A stretch of DNA of 53,873 nt from Clostridia bacterium (GCA_017396895.1 JAFQKN010000186.1:1-53873); one strand, 5' to 3'. Counted from the first letter of the stretch, positions 1 to 9,630 are shown. Numbers and translations: made by a program. The notes: generated by a model not told the origin, from the sequence alone.

Positions 1-942
1 CTGATGAACAGGAGAGGGTATAATACCTTTGTTGTATGCAGTTCTTGCAAACAGGTTATGACTTGCCCTTCATGCAGCATTTCTTTGACGTATCATGCCG
101 CAAATAACCGTCTTATGTGTCATTATTGCGGCTATTCGACAAGTTTCACAGAGTCTTGTCCTTCTTGCGGAGAACCGAATATCCGTTATGCAGGTGTCGG
201 TACGCAACGTCTTGAAGAAGAGTTGCAACACCGTTTCAAAGAGGCGAAGATCTTACGTATGGATGCGGACACGGTCGGCGTACGTCATGCACACGAAAAG
301 GCACTTGCGGCATTTGAAAAAGGGGAGTATGATATCCTGCTCGGTACACAAATGATAGCAAAAGGCTTGGATTTTCCGAATGTAACACTTGTCGGCGTTG
401 TAAACATAGACCAACAGGTGTATAATGATGATTACCGATCGGCGGAAAATTCATTTGACCTGTTGACACAGGTTATCGGAAGATCCGGTCGTTCCGTGAC
501 TCCCGGACGTGCTGTTATACAGACGTTGGTTCCTGATAACGGCGTTTTGCAACTGGCTTGCAAACAGGATTATAAACGGTTTTATGCCGATGAGATCGCA
601 ATTCGTAAGGCAATGATCTATCCTCCGTACTGTGACATTTGTGTGATCGGTTTTTCCGGTGTAGATCAACAAAAGGTGAATGATGCCGCAAAAGCATTTT
701 TGAATACGTTGGTTGCTGCGAACGATGCAAGTGAACAAAAACAAAAGTTGATTGTACTCGGTCCGCAACCGCCCAGAATTGCTAAAATCAGTAATAAATA
801 CAGACAAAGATTGCTTATAAAGTGCAAAAATACGCTTGCTTTCAGAGCATTTCTGTCTGATCTTCTTAAACAGTTTGATAACAATAAAGAATATAAAAAT
901 ATTTCAATCTTTGCGGACATGAATCCGCAAACCACCGTATAA
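1..942 (+). CDS. priA: Primosomal protein N' (PriA helicase), C-terminal part, cut by window edge
   Basis: PriA is a 3'-5' superfamily 2 helicase that restarts stalled replication forks by loading the primosome. The reading frame is open at base 1, so only about the last 313 residues are present and the DNA-binding and Walker A parts lie outside the window. What is visible is the PriA-specific insertion with eight cysteines in four CxxC pairs (residues about 12-55 from the first ATG), which binds two zinc ions. After it come helicase motif V (GTQMIAKGLDFPNVTLV) and motif VI (QVIGRSGR). A gap of 39 bases separates it from def. The order priA-def-fmt is the usual Firmicutes arrangement. The ATG at base 4 is internal, not the true start. 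Confidence 0.96.
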   Translation: MMNRRGYNTFVVCSSCKQVMTCPSCSISLTYHAANNRLMCHYCGYSTSFTESCPSCGEPNIRYAGVGTQRLEEELQHRFKEAKILRMDADTVGVRHAHEKALAAFEKGEYDILLGTQMIAKGLDFPNVTLVGVVNIDQQVYNDDYRSAENSFDLLTQVIGRSGRSVTPGRAVIQTLVPDNGVLQLACKQDYKRFYADEIAIRKAMIYPPYCDICVIGFSGVDQQKVNDAAKAFLNTLVAANDASEQKQKLIVLGPQPPRIAKISNKYRQRLLIKCKNTLAFRAFLSDLLKQFDNNKEYKNISIFADMNPQTTV

Positions 943-981
943 AATCAGAAAGGAAAGTGCCACGGCACGAGGTGATTATTT

Positions 982-1449
982 ATGGCGTTACGTACGATCA
1001 GAACGGATGATGATCCGATTCTTCGCAAAAAAAGCAGACCGGTTGAAAATTTTGACGAACGACTTTTTGAACTGCTTGATGACAGGAAAGATACGCTGAT
1101 CAAAGCGGAAGGACTCGGGCTTGCCGCCGTGCAGGTCGGCGTGTTGCGCAGAGTCGTTATTGTCAATGTAGACGGAAAATTTGTTGAACTGATCAACCCC
1201 GAAATTGTTAAGCAATCCGGTGAACAGTGCGAAGCAGAGGGGTGTCTGTCGTTGCCGCGAAGAGCAGGCGTTACTAAAAGACCTGCAAGCGTTCGCATTC
1301 ATGCGCAGGACCGATTCGGAAAAGTGCACGCTTATAACGGTACGGATTTAATGGCACGCTGTTTCTGTCATGAAATCGATCATTTGGACGGCATTCTCTA
1401 TTCCGACCGTTTGGCACCTGGTGAATCTCTGTATCCGACGGAGGGATAA
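982..1449 (+). CDS. def: Peptide deformylase
   Basis: This metalloenzyme removes the formyl group from the N-terminal Met of new proteins in the cytoplasm. All three family motifs are present in the 155-residue product: GLGLAAVQ at 44-51, EGCLSL at 86-91 (with the metal-ligand Cys), and HEIDH at 130-134 (two His ligands and the catalytic Glu). Length is normal for a compact type 1 deformylase. The start ATG at 982 follows an acceptable site (cgaggtga). Its TAA stop overlaps the ATG of fmt by one base, so translation is probably coupled. Fmt adds the formyl group that Def later removes, which explains the pairing. Confidence 0.97.
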   Translation: MALRTIRTDDDPILRKKSRPVENFDERLFELLDDRKDTLIKAEGLGLAAVQVGVLRRVVIVNVDGKFVELINPEIVKQSGEQCEAEGCLSLPRRAGVTKRPASVRIHAQDRFGKVHAYNGTDLMARCFCHEIDHLDGILYSDRLAPGESLYPTEG

Positions 1450-2384
1450 TGATGCGAGTTGTTTTTATGGGTACGCCCGATTTTGCTGTTCCTTCCTTGC
1501 AAGCCTTGTGTGAAAACGGGTATGACGTCACGCTTGTTGTCACACAGCCCGATAAGCCGCAGGGCAGAAAGCAGATTCTGACACCGTCTCCTGTCAAAGA
1601 GTATGCAATTGCACAAAATATACCTGTTTTTCAGCCGGTATCTATGAAAACACAGGAATCGTTCGACATGATTGCATCGCAGACGCCTGATTTTATTGTG
1701 GTGACTGCTTTCGGTAAAATCTTGCCGAAAAATATTCTTGATTTGCCGAAATATGCCTGTATCAACGTCCACGGTTCGTTGTTGCCGCAATACAGAGGGG
1801 CTGCACCGATCCAGTGGTCTGTACTCAACGGAGATAAAAAGACCGGACTTACGACGATGCTGATGGACGTCGGATTGGACACGGGTGACATTTTGATGCA
1901 GGAAGAAACGGAAATTCCCGAAGATGAAACGGCGGGGGAACTGTTTGACCGTTTGGCTGTAATGACAGGCCCGATTCTGTTAAAGACGCTTGATGCTTTT
2001 GTAAAAGGTGAAATTACTCCGCAAAAACAGCAGGACGAAAATGCATCTTATGTATCCGTACTCAAAAAAGAAATGGCTGTTGTTGATTGGAATCAACCTG
2101 CAAATGTTATTCATAACCTTGTAAGAGGCATGCATCCGTGGCCTGTTGCTTTTACAAGATTAAACGGTAAAACTTTGAAAATCCATGTTTCGCGTGTTTC
2201 TGAAAAAATTTACGGAAATGCTATCGGTGAAGTTGTTTGTTTTGACGGAAATATTTTCGTTCGTTGCGGAAATGACACTTGTCTGCAATTGTTGAGCATT
2301 CAATTGGAAGGTTCAAAGAGGATGGATGCAGATGTATTTCTGCGCGGTCGTGCGATAGAACCAAAAACCGTTCTCGGTGATTAA
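1449..2384 (+). CDS. fmt: Methionyl-tRNA formyltransferase
   Basis: The enzyme transfers a formyl group from 10-formyl-tetrahydrofolate to Met-tRNA(fMet), making the bacterial initiator tRNA. The 311-residue protein starts with the typical RVVFMGTPDFAVPSL strand-loop. It carries the catalytic signature HGSLLPQYRGAAPIQW at 108-123, with Asn-His-Asp catalytic residues expected around N107, H108 and the DVGLDTGD segment. The C-terminal third is the OB-fold tRNA-binding domain. Two ATG codons stand in tandem at 1449 and 1452. The first overlaps the def stop. Length matches the family (about 310-315). Confidence 0.97.
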   Translation: MMRVVFMGTPDFAVPSLQALCENGYDVTLVVTQPDKPQGRKQILTPSPVKEYAIAQNIPVFQPVSMKTQESFDMIASQTPDFIVVTAFGKILPKNILDLPKYACINVHGSLLPQYRGAAPIQWSVLNGDKKTGLTTMLMDVGLDTGDILMQEETEIPEDETAGELFDRLAVMTGPILLKTLDAFVKGEITPQKQQDENASYVSVLKKEMAVVDWNQPANVIHNLVRGMHPWPVAFTRLNGKTLKIHVSRVSEKIYGNAIGEVVCFDGNIFVRCGNDTCLQLLSIQLEGSKRMDADVFLRGRAIEPKTVLGD

Positions 2385-2399
2385 AAAGGGGTTTTGACT

Positions 2400-3089
2400 A
2401 TGTATTTTGATCCTTATTACCTGTTTCTTGTTGTACCTGCATTTCTTCTTTCCGTGATTGCGCAGATTATGGTAAAGAGTACGTACAACAGAATGTCTAA
2501 AGTTATGAATTCCCGCGGAATAACGGGTGCTGCAGCCGCGGCGGCAGTGCTTCGCCATTACGGAATTTACGATGTGAAGATTGAACAGACGCACGGAAAA
2601 CTGACGGATCATTATGATCCGCGCAGCAATGTTATCCGTCTTTCGGACGGTGTTTACAACAGCACTTCCGTAGCGGCCGTCGGTATCGCTGCACACGAGG
2701 CGGGACATGCGGCGCAACATGCACAGAATTACGCACCTATCCGTGTGCGCAATTCGATCCTTCCTGTTTGCAGGATCGGTTCTTTCATCGGCATTCCGCT
2801 TGCTTTGTTTGGCTATTATCTTGCATTTGAACCCCTGATTCTGATCGGACTGGCACTCTATTCTGCCATTGCGATTTTTCAGTTGGTAACATTACCCGTC
2901 GAATTGAATGCAAGCAACCGTGCGATTGCCGTGATCAATGAAACGGGATTGCTGGGAGAGGATGAATCAAAGAGTGCAACCAAAGTCCTTCGTGCTGCGG
3001 CTATGACGTATGTGGCTTCTTTGGCGGTAACGCTTGCCAATCTGTTGCGTTTTGTTATGATATTCCTCGGCGGAAGACGCCGCAATTAA
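2400..3089 (+). CDS. Membrane zinc metallopeptidase, YugP family
   Basis: This is a membrane protein of the YugP/Zn_peptidase_2 family, of unknown substrate. The zinc site HEAGHAAQH sits at residues 99-107, with hydrophobic segments at 3-23 and after residue 120, where two more helices and a final one near the C-terminus are visible. I chose ATG 2400 over the upstream in-frame TTG at 2394, because the AAAGGGG site lies only 2 bases from the TTG but about 8 from the ATG. The gene lies 15 bases after fmt and 13 before rsmB, so it is part of the same transcription unit. Family assignment is secure; the biological role is not known. Confidence 0.88.
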   Translation: MYFDPYYLFLVVPAFLLSVIAQIMVKSTYNRMSKVMNSRGITGAAAAAAVLRHYGIYDVKIEQTHGKLTDHYDPRSNVIRLSDGVYNSTSVAAVGIAAHEAGHAAQHAQNYAPIRVRNSILPVCRIGSFIGIPLALFGYYLAFEPLILIGLALYSAIAIFQLVTLPVELNASNRAIAVINETGLLGEDESKSATKVLRAAAMTYVASLAVTLANLLRFVMIFLGGRRRN

Positions 3090-3102
3090 AGGAGAAAACG
3101 AT

Positions 3103-4407
3103 ATGTCTGCGGCTCGTGACTGTGCATTTGATATATTGCAAAAAATGGAACGCGAGCAAGCGTATTCGACGGTTGCCCTGCATTCATATTTTTCAAAAAA
3201 AGAGTTGTCGCATCAGGATATTCAGTTAGCGACAGCTCTTGTATTCGGTGTGACGGAACGAAAGATCACTTTGGATTTCTTTCTGTCAAAACACCTTTCT
3301 CAACCGATCAAAAAATTGAAACCGCAAGTGCTGACGGTGTTACGAATCGGTGCTTATCAGTTGTTGTACATGGATAAGATTCCGCACAGTGCCGCCGTGA
3401 ATGAAGCGGTAAAGAGCGTCAAAAAGAACGGTTGTGCTTTTGCGGCAGGACTTGTGAATGCTGTTTTACGCAAAGTTGCACAATACGGTGTTCAATATCC
3501 GCAAACGGAGAATTCTGTGTACGATCTGAGTATTCGCTATTCATGTCCTGAATGGCTTGTCGAACACTATATTACATCTTACGGATTGCAGAATGCAGAG
3601 CAGATTTTGGCTTCTGCACAGGGGGAGAATCATTTGTATGTTCGTGTGAACACTGTTAAAACGAACACCTATGTGTTGCAGAAATTGTTACTTGCTGACG
3701 GTATTGAATGCGAACCCGTCAGCGGAATCCAAGATGCACTGATCCTCAAAAATACGGGAGATCTCTCAAAATGCCGTCACTTTTCGGACGGCTTGTTTCA
3801 TGTGCAGGATTATTCTTCGCAATTGTGTTGCGAAATTCTCGACTGTCAGCCCGATGATTTTTTTGTGGATTGCTGTGCCGCACCGGGCGGAAAAAGTTTT
3901 ACCAGTGCCTATAAGATGGGTAATCGCGGACGCATTGTTGCGTGTGATGTTCATCCGTTCAAAACGGATATGATTTCAGAAAACGCAAAGCGACTTGGTA
4001 TAGATTGTCTTGAAACTGTTTGTTCGGACGCCGTGTATTTGAGAAACACAATTCGTAATGCAGACCGTGTTTTGTGCGATGTTCCGTGTTCAGGTCTCGG
4101 AGTGATCGGCAGAAAACCTGAGATTCGTTATAAAAACAGAGATGAGATCGATCGTTTACCTGCTTTGCAATATGATATTCTTTCAAATTGTTCGCAAATG
4201 GTGAAAAACGGCGGTGTTTTGGTATACTCGACCTGCACGTTGAATCCTGCTGAAAATGAAGATATCTGCCGCCGTTTTTTGTCTGAACATAGTGATTTTA
4301 CTGCTGAAAAACTGTCGGATACCGATTTTTTGACAGTGCTTCCCGATGGTGATAAAGACGGATTTTTCATAGCAAAAATGAAAAGATGTGCGGAGGTGTC
4401 GCCTTGA
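3103..4407 (+). CDS. rsmB: 16S rRNA (cytosine-967-C5)-methyltransferase
   Basis: RsmB methylates C967 of 16S rRNA using S-adenosylmethionine. The N-terminal 140 residues form a NusB-like RNA-binding domain (VFGVTERKITLDFFL region). The C-terminal part is the Rossmann methyltransferase, with SAM motif CAAPGGKS, motif IV DVPCSGLGV and motif VI STCTLNP. The Cys of motif VI is the nucleophile and the motif IV Cys resolves the adduct. The 434-residue length is normal. An AAAGGAG site 9 bases upstream supports ATG 3103. The last four bases overlap the proposed TTG start of rlmN, which suggests translational coupling of two rRNA modification enzymes. Confidence 0.96.
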   Translation: MSAARDCAFDILQKMEREQAYSTVALHSYFSKKELSHQDIQLATALVFGVTERKITLDFFLSKHLSQPIKKLKPQVLTVLRIGAYQLLYMDKIPHSAAVNEAVKSVKKNGCAFAAGLVNAVLRKVAQYGVQYPQTENSVYDLSIRYSCPEWLVEHYITSYGLQNAEQILASAQGENHLYVRVNTVKTNTYVLQKLLLADGIECEPVSGIQDALILKNTGDLSKCRHFSDGLFHVQDYSSQLCCEILDCQPDDFFVDCCAAPGGKSFTSAYKMGNRGRIVACDVHPFKTDMISENAKRLGIDCLETVCSDAVYLRNTIRNADRVLCDVPCSGLGVIGRKPEIRYKNRDEIDRLPALQYDILSNCSQMVKNGGVLVYSTCTLNPAENEDICRRFLSEHSDFTAEKLSDTDFLTVLPDGDKDGFFIAKMKRCAEVSP

Positions 4408-5438
4408 AAACGGATATACGTTCGATGCTTCCCGATGAATTGACCTGCTTTTGCAAGGAAATGAATCTACCTTCCTTTCGTGCGAAGCAAATCTTTCGTT
4501 GGTTACATATAGACGGCGTGGAATCATTTGATGAAATGTCAAATATTCCGAAACAACTTCGTGATAAATTAAATGAGATAGCCGAAATATTTCATTGTAC
4601 TATTGAAAATAAGCAGATTTCGTTGTATGATAGTACTGTTAAGTATCTTTTTCGGTTAAATGACGGCGAATTTGTTGAGTCGGTGCTGATGAAATATAAG
4701 TACGGCTATTCACTTTGCGTGTCATCACAAGTCGGTTGCAGAATGGGTTGCACGTTCTGTGCTTCAACGCTCGGCGGTGTGGTTCGCAGTTTGACGGCCT
4801 CCGAAATTCTTGCACAGATCTTTGCCGCACAAAAGGATGCTTGCATACGCGTGTCTCACGTCGTTATGATGGGGATGGGAGAGCCGCTTGATAATTATGA
4901 TAACACCGTTCGTTTTTTGAAACTTGCAACACATGAAGACGGATTGAATTTGAGTATGCGCAATATTTCTCTGTCCACGTGCGGTATCGTACCTAAGATT
5001 TACGACTTGGCGAAAGAGAATATGCAATTTACGCTGTCTGTTTCTCTGCATGCACCGAATGATGAATTGCGCAGCTCCATGATGCCGGTCAATCGCAAAT
5101 GGCCTGTGGACGAATTGCTGAAAGCTTGCCGGGATTATGTGAAAACTACATCCAGACGAATCTCGTTTGAGTATTCGATGGTACGCGGTAAAAACGATAC
5201 GGATGAATGCGCAATTGAGCTTGCAAAAAGGCTCAAAGGTATGCTTTGTCACGTCAACTTGATACCGGTAAATGCGGTTGATGAGACCGGCTGTATCGGA
5301 AGCACACCGCAGAGAGTGCAACAGTTTGCCGCAATTTTGCAAGCGCGCGGAATCAATACGACTGTACGCAGAACTTTGGGTGCAGATATTGATGCCGCCT
5401 GCGGACAGTTGAGAAAGAAGAAAATGAAAGGAGAGTGA
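4404..5438 (+). CDS. rlmN: Dual-specificity 23S rRNA/tRNA adenine-C2 methyltransferase RlmN
   Basis: RlmN is a radical-SAM enzyme that methylates C2 of A2503 in 23S rRNA and A37 in certain tRNAs. The radical SAM motif CRMGCTFC binds the 4Fe-4S cluster, and the MMGMGEPLDNYD block is typical of the family. The Cys near the C-terminus (AACGQL) is the conserved methyl-carrying cysteine. An ATG at 4386 is in frame, but GGAGGT at 4392-4397 sits 6 bases before TTG 4404, so I take TTG as the start (344 residues). This gives a 4-base TTGA overlap with rsmB. Confidence 0.96.
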   Translation: MKTDIRSMLPDELTCFCKEMNLPSFRAKQIFRWLHIDGVESFDEMSNIPKQLRDKLNEIAEIFHCTIENKQISLYDSTVKYLFRLNDGEFVESVLMKYKYGYSLCVSSQVGCRMGCTFCASTLGGVVRSLTASEILAQIFAAQKDACIRVSHVVMMGMGEPLDNYDNTVRFLKLATHEDGLNLSMRNISLSTCGIVPKIYDLAKENMQFTLSVSLHAPNDELRSSMMPVNRKWPVDELLKACRDYVKTTSRRISFEYSMVRGKNDTDECAIELAKRLKGMLCHVNLIPVNAVDETGCIGSTPQRVQQFAAILQARGINTTVRRTLGADIDAACGQLRKKKMKGE

Positions 5439-5444
5439 CAGTAC

Positions 5445-6173
5445 TTGCAATTTGCTTTTATGACAGATAAGGGTATTGTTCGTTCTTCCAATGAAGACTC
5501 CTGCGAGGCAGGAGCATTTAACAACGATTATGCCTGGGGGATCGTTTGCGACGGTATGGGCGGTGCATTGGCCGGCGAAGTCGCATCAAAAATGGCCCTT
5601 GAGTTTATCAGTGAACGCATTCAGAACGGTTATCACCGTGATATGACTCCGCTTTCTGCACAGTATTTGTTGCGTTCTGCCGTAATCGCGGCAGGTATTA
5701 TTGTACATGATGACAGTTGCAAAGAACGTGAGCATTACGGAATGGGAACAACCGTTGTTGCCGCAATCGTATTAAAAGATTGCATCGTCTGCGCTTATGT
5801 CGGCGACAGCAGGGCATATATTGCGGATAAAAACGGAATCATTCGAATTACTCACGACCATTCGTTGGTGCAAGAACGCATAGATGCCGGTCTGATTACG
5901 GAAGAAGAAGCCCGATATGCACCTGACCGCAATATCATTACCCGTGTTTTGGGTGTGGAAGAAAGTGTGGACGTTGATATTGTGACGGTTCCCTTTACAA
6001 GGAAAGATAAACTGTTGATTTGTTCCGACGGATTGACGAATATGATCAGTGAGCAAAGGATTTGGCAAATGCTGAAAGACAGCAATGTGGATGACTTGCC
6101 TTCGGAATTGATTCAGAGTGCCAATCAGGCAGGCGGCAGAGATAATATTTCTGTTGTTGTGATTGAAAAATAA
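5445..6173 (+). CDS. prpC: PP2C-type Ser/Thr protein phosphatase (PrpC/Stp)
   Basis: This is a cytoplasmic metal-dependent phosphatase that reverses phosphorylation by the PASTA kinase encoded next to it. It shows the PP2C motifs in order: DKGIVRSSNEDS, VCDGMGG (metal-binding Asp), YVGDSRAY, SDGLTNM and the final GGRDNISVVVI. The length, 242 residues, is normal. TTG at 5445 is the likely start, because the AAAGGAG site is 11 bases upstream and homologues begin just before the TDKGxVR segment; ATG 5460 is an alternative that would remove the first strand. The gene is 6 bases after rlmN and 18 before the kinase. Confidence 0.94.
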   Translation: MQFAFMTDKGIVRSSNEDSCEAGAFNNDYAWGIVCDGMGGALAGEVASKMALEFISERIQNGYHRDMTPLSAQYLLRSAVIAAGIIVHDDSCKEREHYGMGTTVVAAIVLKDCIVCAYVGDSRAYIADKNGIIRITHDHSLVQERIDAGLITEEEARYAPDRNIITRVLGVEESVDVDIVTVPFTRKDKLLICSDGLTNMISEQRIWQMLKDSNVDDLPSELIQSANQAGGRDNISVVVIEK

Positions 6174-6191
6174 AGGAGTGACATCATTTTG

Positions 6192-8687
6192 ATGAACTAT
6201 TTGAATAAAGTGATCGGCGGACGCTATGAAATGCAGGAAATCATCGGCGTCGGCGGCATGGCGGTCGTATACAAAGCGTTGGATCGCATTGAAAACAGAA
6301 CGGTTGCCGTAAAGATTTTGAAAGACCAGTACCTTACAAACGAAGAATTCAGACAGCGTTTTAAGAATGAATCCAAGGCAATTGCTGTTATGTCGCATCC
6401 AAACATTGTCAAAGTGTATGATGTAAACTTCGGTGAGGATCTTCTTTATATCGTAATGGAACATATTGAAGGGATCAACCTGAAAGAATACATTGTACGA
6501 AAAGGCAATCTGGCATGGAAAGATGCTTTGCTTATTGTTGCGCAGATCCTTCGCGCTTTGCAACACGCACATGACAAGGGAATCATACACAGAGATATCA
6601 AACCCCAAAATATTCTTTTGTTGCAAAACGGTACCATCAAAGTGACCGATTTCGGTATTGCACGATTTAACAGAGGTGACGTAAAGGACAAGGAAGATAC
6701 GTCTGCCATTGGCTCTGTTCATTATGTATCTCCTGAACAGATCAGAGGCGAGTACACGGATGCAAAAAGCGACGTATATTCCGTAGGTATCGTTCTTTAT
6801 GAAATGTTGACAGGCGGTGTTCCTTTTGATGCAAAAGATGCAAATGATATTGCTGTTATGCACTTGCAAAAGGATGCTATTCGCCCGACCGTGCTGAACG
6901 GAGATATTCCCGTAGGGCTCGAACAGATCACCATGCGTGCCATGCAGAAAAATCCGAAAGACCGCTACCAAAGTGCGGCAGAGATGTTGTTGGATCTGGA
7001 CGTGTTAAAACGCGATCCTTTGATCAAATTTGATTATACGTATTTTGTTGATAAGGATCCCACAAAGTACCTTTCTGTCAGTGCACAGCCGTTGCCGGTT
7101 GCGCAGGTCAGTGATTTTGCGGCTCCGTCACAGCCTGTGATCGACGACCAAGCACAACAGACAGTTGAGGACGAGCCTGCGGAGGATGAAATGATTACAG
7201 ATGACGATGATGACGAATATGAATTCAGAGGTAGGAATCTGACCGTACCGCTTTTGTCGGTTTTGTCCGCTTTGCTTGTTGCTGTTGTCGGATTTGTTAT
7301 GCTTATGGTGTTTTATGATCCGCTTGCCGGCTACTTCAGCGATAATGAAGACAGTAAGATCGGTAAAGTTTTTTCCTATCTTTCTGAAAAATTCGGAGCA
7401 GAAGAAATTGAAGTCCCGAACTTTATGAATATGACCTTTGATGAGGTGAAGGCAAAATATCCGAATATTAAATTTGAAAATCCTGTTTATGTTCTCAACA
7501 GCGAATTTGAAGCAGGAAGAATCTGTGCGCAAACTCCCGAAGCCGCCGCAACCATGACAAAGGACACGGTCGTTAAATTGACCATAGCCCGTTCGGCTAC
7601 GTCTCAGATCGCAATACCCGATGTTGTCGGCAAAAATTATATGACAGCAAAAAGCGAATTGAGCGCATACGGCTTTACCGTTGTGTTGATGCCTGTGTTT
7701 GCCGAAAACGAAACGATCGGCAATGTTATCCGTACCGATCCGGTTGCAGGAACGATGCTTGAAACGCTGAAAAAAGTAACGGTGTATTATGCTTCATCGA
7801 TCAACACGTCTGTTGTCAGCGTACCCAATGTTGTCGGTTCGTTGAAGTCAGTTGCAGAACAAAAGATCCGCGCACAAGGTCTTGTTGCAAGTGTTTCGTA
7901 CGAAGCAAGTTCCGCATCTTTGAAAGGTTACGTAATTTCCCAGTCTCCCGTGGCTGATTCCGATTACAAAGTTGCTCTCGGTTCGGCTGTTAATATTGTT
8001 GTCGGTACGGGTGTTGATTCTGCAAATTCCGTCTCTTTCAGCATTACCTTGCCCAATACCGGTAAGACGGGAATCGTTTATCTGTACGTTAATGACGAAT
8101 ATTATGATTCCTATGACGGACAGAAATTTGACGGCAGTAAATTTGTTATGGGTGTTTCGGGTTCCGGAACTGAAAATATGTTCAAGATCTATGCCGATGA
8201 TACGCTGATTTATGCAGGTGATATTGACTTTACGGTTGAACCCGCAAAGATATCTATCAGCTATCGTTCTGAAATGACGGAGAAGAAAATTTCCGTGCCC
8301 AATGTTGTCGGTAAAACAAAAACTGCAGCCGTGGATGCTATGACAGCGGCCGGATTCAAGAATGTAACCGTGAAAGAAATTGAAAGCCCCGATGCTGCAG
8401 GTATGGTCGTAAGTCAGAGTCCCGTTGCAAGTGATTATGCGCAGTATGATAAATCAACAGCGATCACCATTTACGTAAGTCTCGGTACGCAACTTGAGGA
8501 TCCGTCCGTTCAGGTGGTTGAACCTTCGAGCGCAGCACCCATTATTCCGACTCCCACTGAACCCGAAAGTACCACGCAACAGGCAACCGAACCGCAATCG
8601 ACCACGCAGACAACCGAACCTCCGACAGATGCTCCTCCCGTGTTTGAACCGGAGGATACCACACAGGGAGATGTTATTATCTTCTAA
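6192..8687 (+). CDS. prkC: Membrane Ser/Thr protein kinase with PASTA domains (PrkC/Stk)
   Basis: This sensor kinase responds to peptidoglycan fragments or lipid II and controls growth, germination and wall synthesis. The kinase domain spans about 10-270 (GVGGMAVVYKA glycine loop, VAVKIL lysine, HRDIKPQN catalytic loop, DFGIAR, SPEQIRGE). An acidic linker is followed by one membrane helix at about 353-378. The outside part has four PASTA repeats, opening with VPNFMN, IPDVVGK, VPNVVGS and VPNVVGK. About 80 residues resembling an Ig-like fold lie between the third and fourth. A Thr/Pro/Glu-rich tail ends the protein. ATG 6192 is used; TTG 6189 directly before it has slightly better spacing to the AAGGAG site. 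Confidence 0.95.
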   Translation: MNYLNKVIGGRYEMQEIIGVGGMAVVYKALDRIENRTVAVKILKDQYLTNEEFRQRFKNESKAIAVMSHPNIVKVYDVNFGEDLLYIVMEHIEGINLKEYIVRKGNLAWKDALLIVAQILRALQHAHDKGIIHRDIKPQNILLLQNGTIKVTDFGIARFNRGDVKDKEDTSAIGSVHYVSPEQIRGEYTDAKSDVYSVGIVLYEMLTGGVPFDAKDANDIAVMHLQKDAIRPTVLNGDIPVGLEQITMRAMQKNPKDRYQSAAEMLLDLDVLKRDPLIKFDYTYFVDKDPTKYLSVSAQPLPVAQVSDFAAPSQPVIDDQAQQTVEDEPAEDEMITDDDDDEYEFRGRNLTVPLLSVLSALLVAVVGFVMLMVFYDPLAGYFSDNEDSKIGKVFSYLSEKFGAEEIEVPNFMNMTFDEVKAKYPNIKFENPVYVLNSEFEAGRICAQTPEAAATMTKDTVVKLTIARSATSQIAIPDVVGKNYMTAKSELSAYGFTVVLMPVFAENETIGNVIRTDPVAGTMLETLKKVTVYYASSINTSVVSVPNVVGSLKSVAEQKIRAQGLVASVSYEASSASLKGYVISQSPVADSDYKVALGSAVNIVVGTGVDSANSVSFSITLPNTGKTGIVYLYVNDEYYDSYDGQKFDGSKFVMGVSGSGTENMFKIYADDTLIYAGDIDFTVEPAKISISYRSEMTEKKISVPNVVGKTKTAAVDAMTAAGFKNVTVKEIESPDAAGMVVSQSPVASDYAQYDKSTAITIYVSLGTQLEDPSVQVVEPSSAAPIIPTPTEPESTTQQATEPQSTTQTTEPPTDAPPVFEPEDTTQGDVIIF

Positions 8688-8700
8688 AGGTCAGTAGTCT

Positions 8701-9588
8701 ATGAAAGTTATCAAAGGACGAATTTTAAGATCTATCAGCGGCTTCTATGATGTGGAAGCCGCTGACGGTGTTTACACCTGTAAGTGCAAAGGCAGTTTCC
8801 GAAACCGCAGTTTATCTCCTTTGGTCGGCGACTTTGTTACGGCCGAAACGGACGGTGAAAACGTCGGTGCGATCACTGTAATCGAGGAGCGTCGCAATGT
8901 GTTTCTGCGACCGCCCGTCGCCAATGTCGATAGACTTATTATTGTTGCATCTGCCGCAGATCCGAAACCGAACTTGTATGTGATTGATAAAATGTCAGCC
9001 ATTGCGGTTCATCGTTCGGCGGAGCCGATCGTAGTGTTTACCAAGAGCGATCTTTTTGATTGCGACGAATGGTGTGCTTTGTATGAAAAAGCCGGTATCA
9101 AGACATATCAGTGTTCTTCCGTTACCGGTGAAGGCATTGATGCGTTGCATGACTTGTTTTCGGCGGGATTGAGCGTTTTGACCGGAAATACCGGCGTCGG
9201 AAAATCTTCGCTGTTGAATGCCTTGTGTCCCGAACTTTGCTTGCAAACCAATGAAATCAGCAAGAAACTCGGTCGCGGGAAACATACAACACGTTGTGTT
9301 TCCGTTTACCGTTTCGGGGATGGACTTGTTGCAGATACACCCGGATTTTCTTCTATGGAAAAAGATGAACGCTATGATTTTATCAGAAAAGAAGAACTGG
9401 AAGATTGTTTTCCTGAATTTTCCGAGTATATCGGCACTTGCCGTTTTACGGGATGCGCACATCTGAAAGACAAGGGATGTGCAATTCTTGCCGCAGTGGA
9501 ACGCGGTGATATTGCGAGATCAAGGCATGAAAGTTATGAATCTATGTATATGGAAGTGAAAGATTTCAAAGAATGGGATAAAAAATAA
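8701..9588 (+). CDS. rsgA: Ribosome small-subunit-dependent GTPase A
   Basis: RsgA is a late 30S assembly factor. It is a circularly permuted GTPase, and the order of motifs shows this: G4 (FTKSDLF) comes before G1 (GNTGVGKSSLLN) and G3 (DTPGFSS). The N-terminal OB fold covers about residues 1-70. The C-terminal zinc finger has its cysteines and histidine in the CRFTGCAHLKDKGC segment. Length (295) is normal. In Bacillus the orthologue cpgA follows prkC, as here, although the rpe and thiN genes that come next in Bacillus are absent. Confidence 0.96.
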   Translation: MKVIKGRILRSISGFYDVEAADGVYTCKCKGSFRNRSLSPLVGDFVTAETDGENVGAITVIEERRNVFLRPPVANVDRLIIVASAADPKPNLYVIDKMSAIAVHRSAEPIVVFTKSDLFDCDEWCALYEKAGIKTYQCSSVTGEGIDALHDLFSAGLSVLTGNTGVGKSSLLNALCPELCLQTNEISKKLGRGKHTTRCVSVYRFGDGLVADTPGFSSMEKDERYDFIRKEELEDCFPEFSEYIGTCRFTGCAHLKDKGCAILAAVERGDIARSRHESYESMYMEVKDFKEWDKK

Positions 9589-9630
9589 CAAACATCCAAA
9601 AAACGCAGAAACATCGCAGTATTTTTTGCG

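Noticed and set aside
5772-6971. A 399-codon frame on the - strand opposite prpC and prkC
   Set aside because: The + strand genes have clear catalytic motifs throughout. The antisense frame is long because the codon use of these genes leaves few stops on the other strand.
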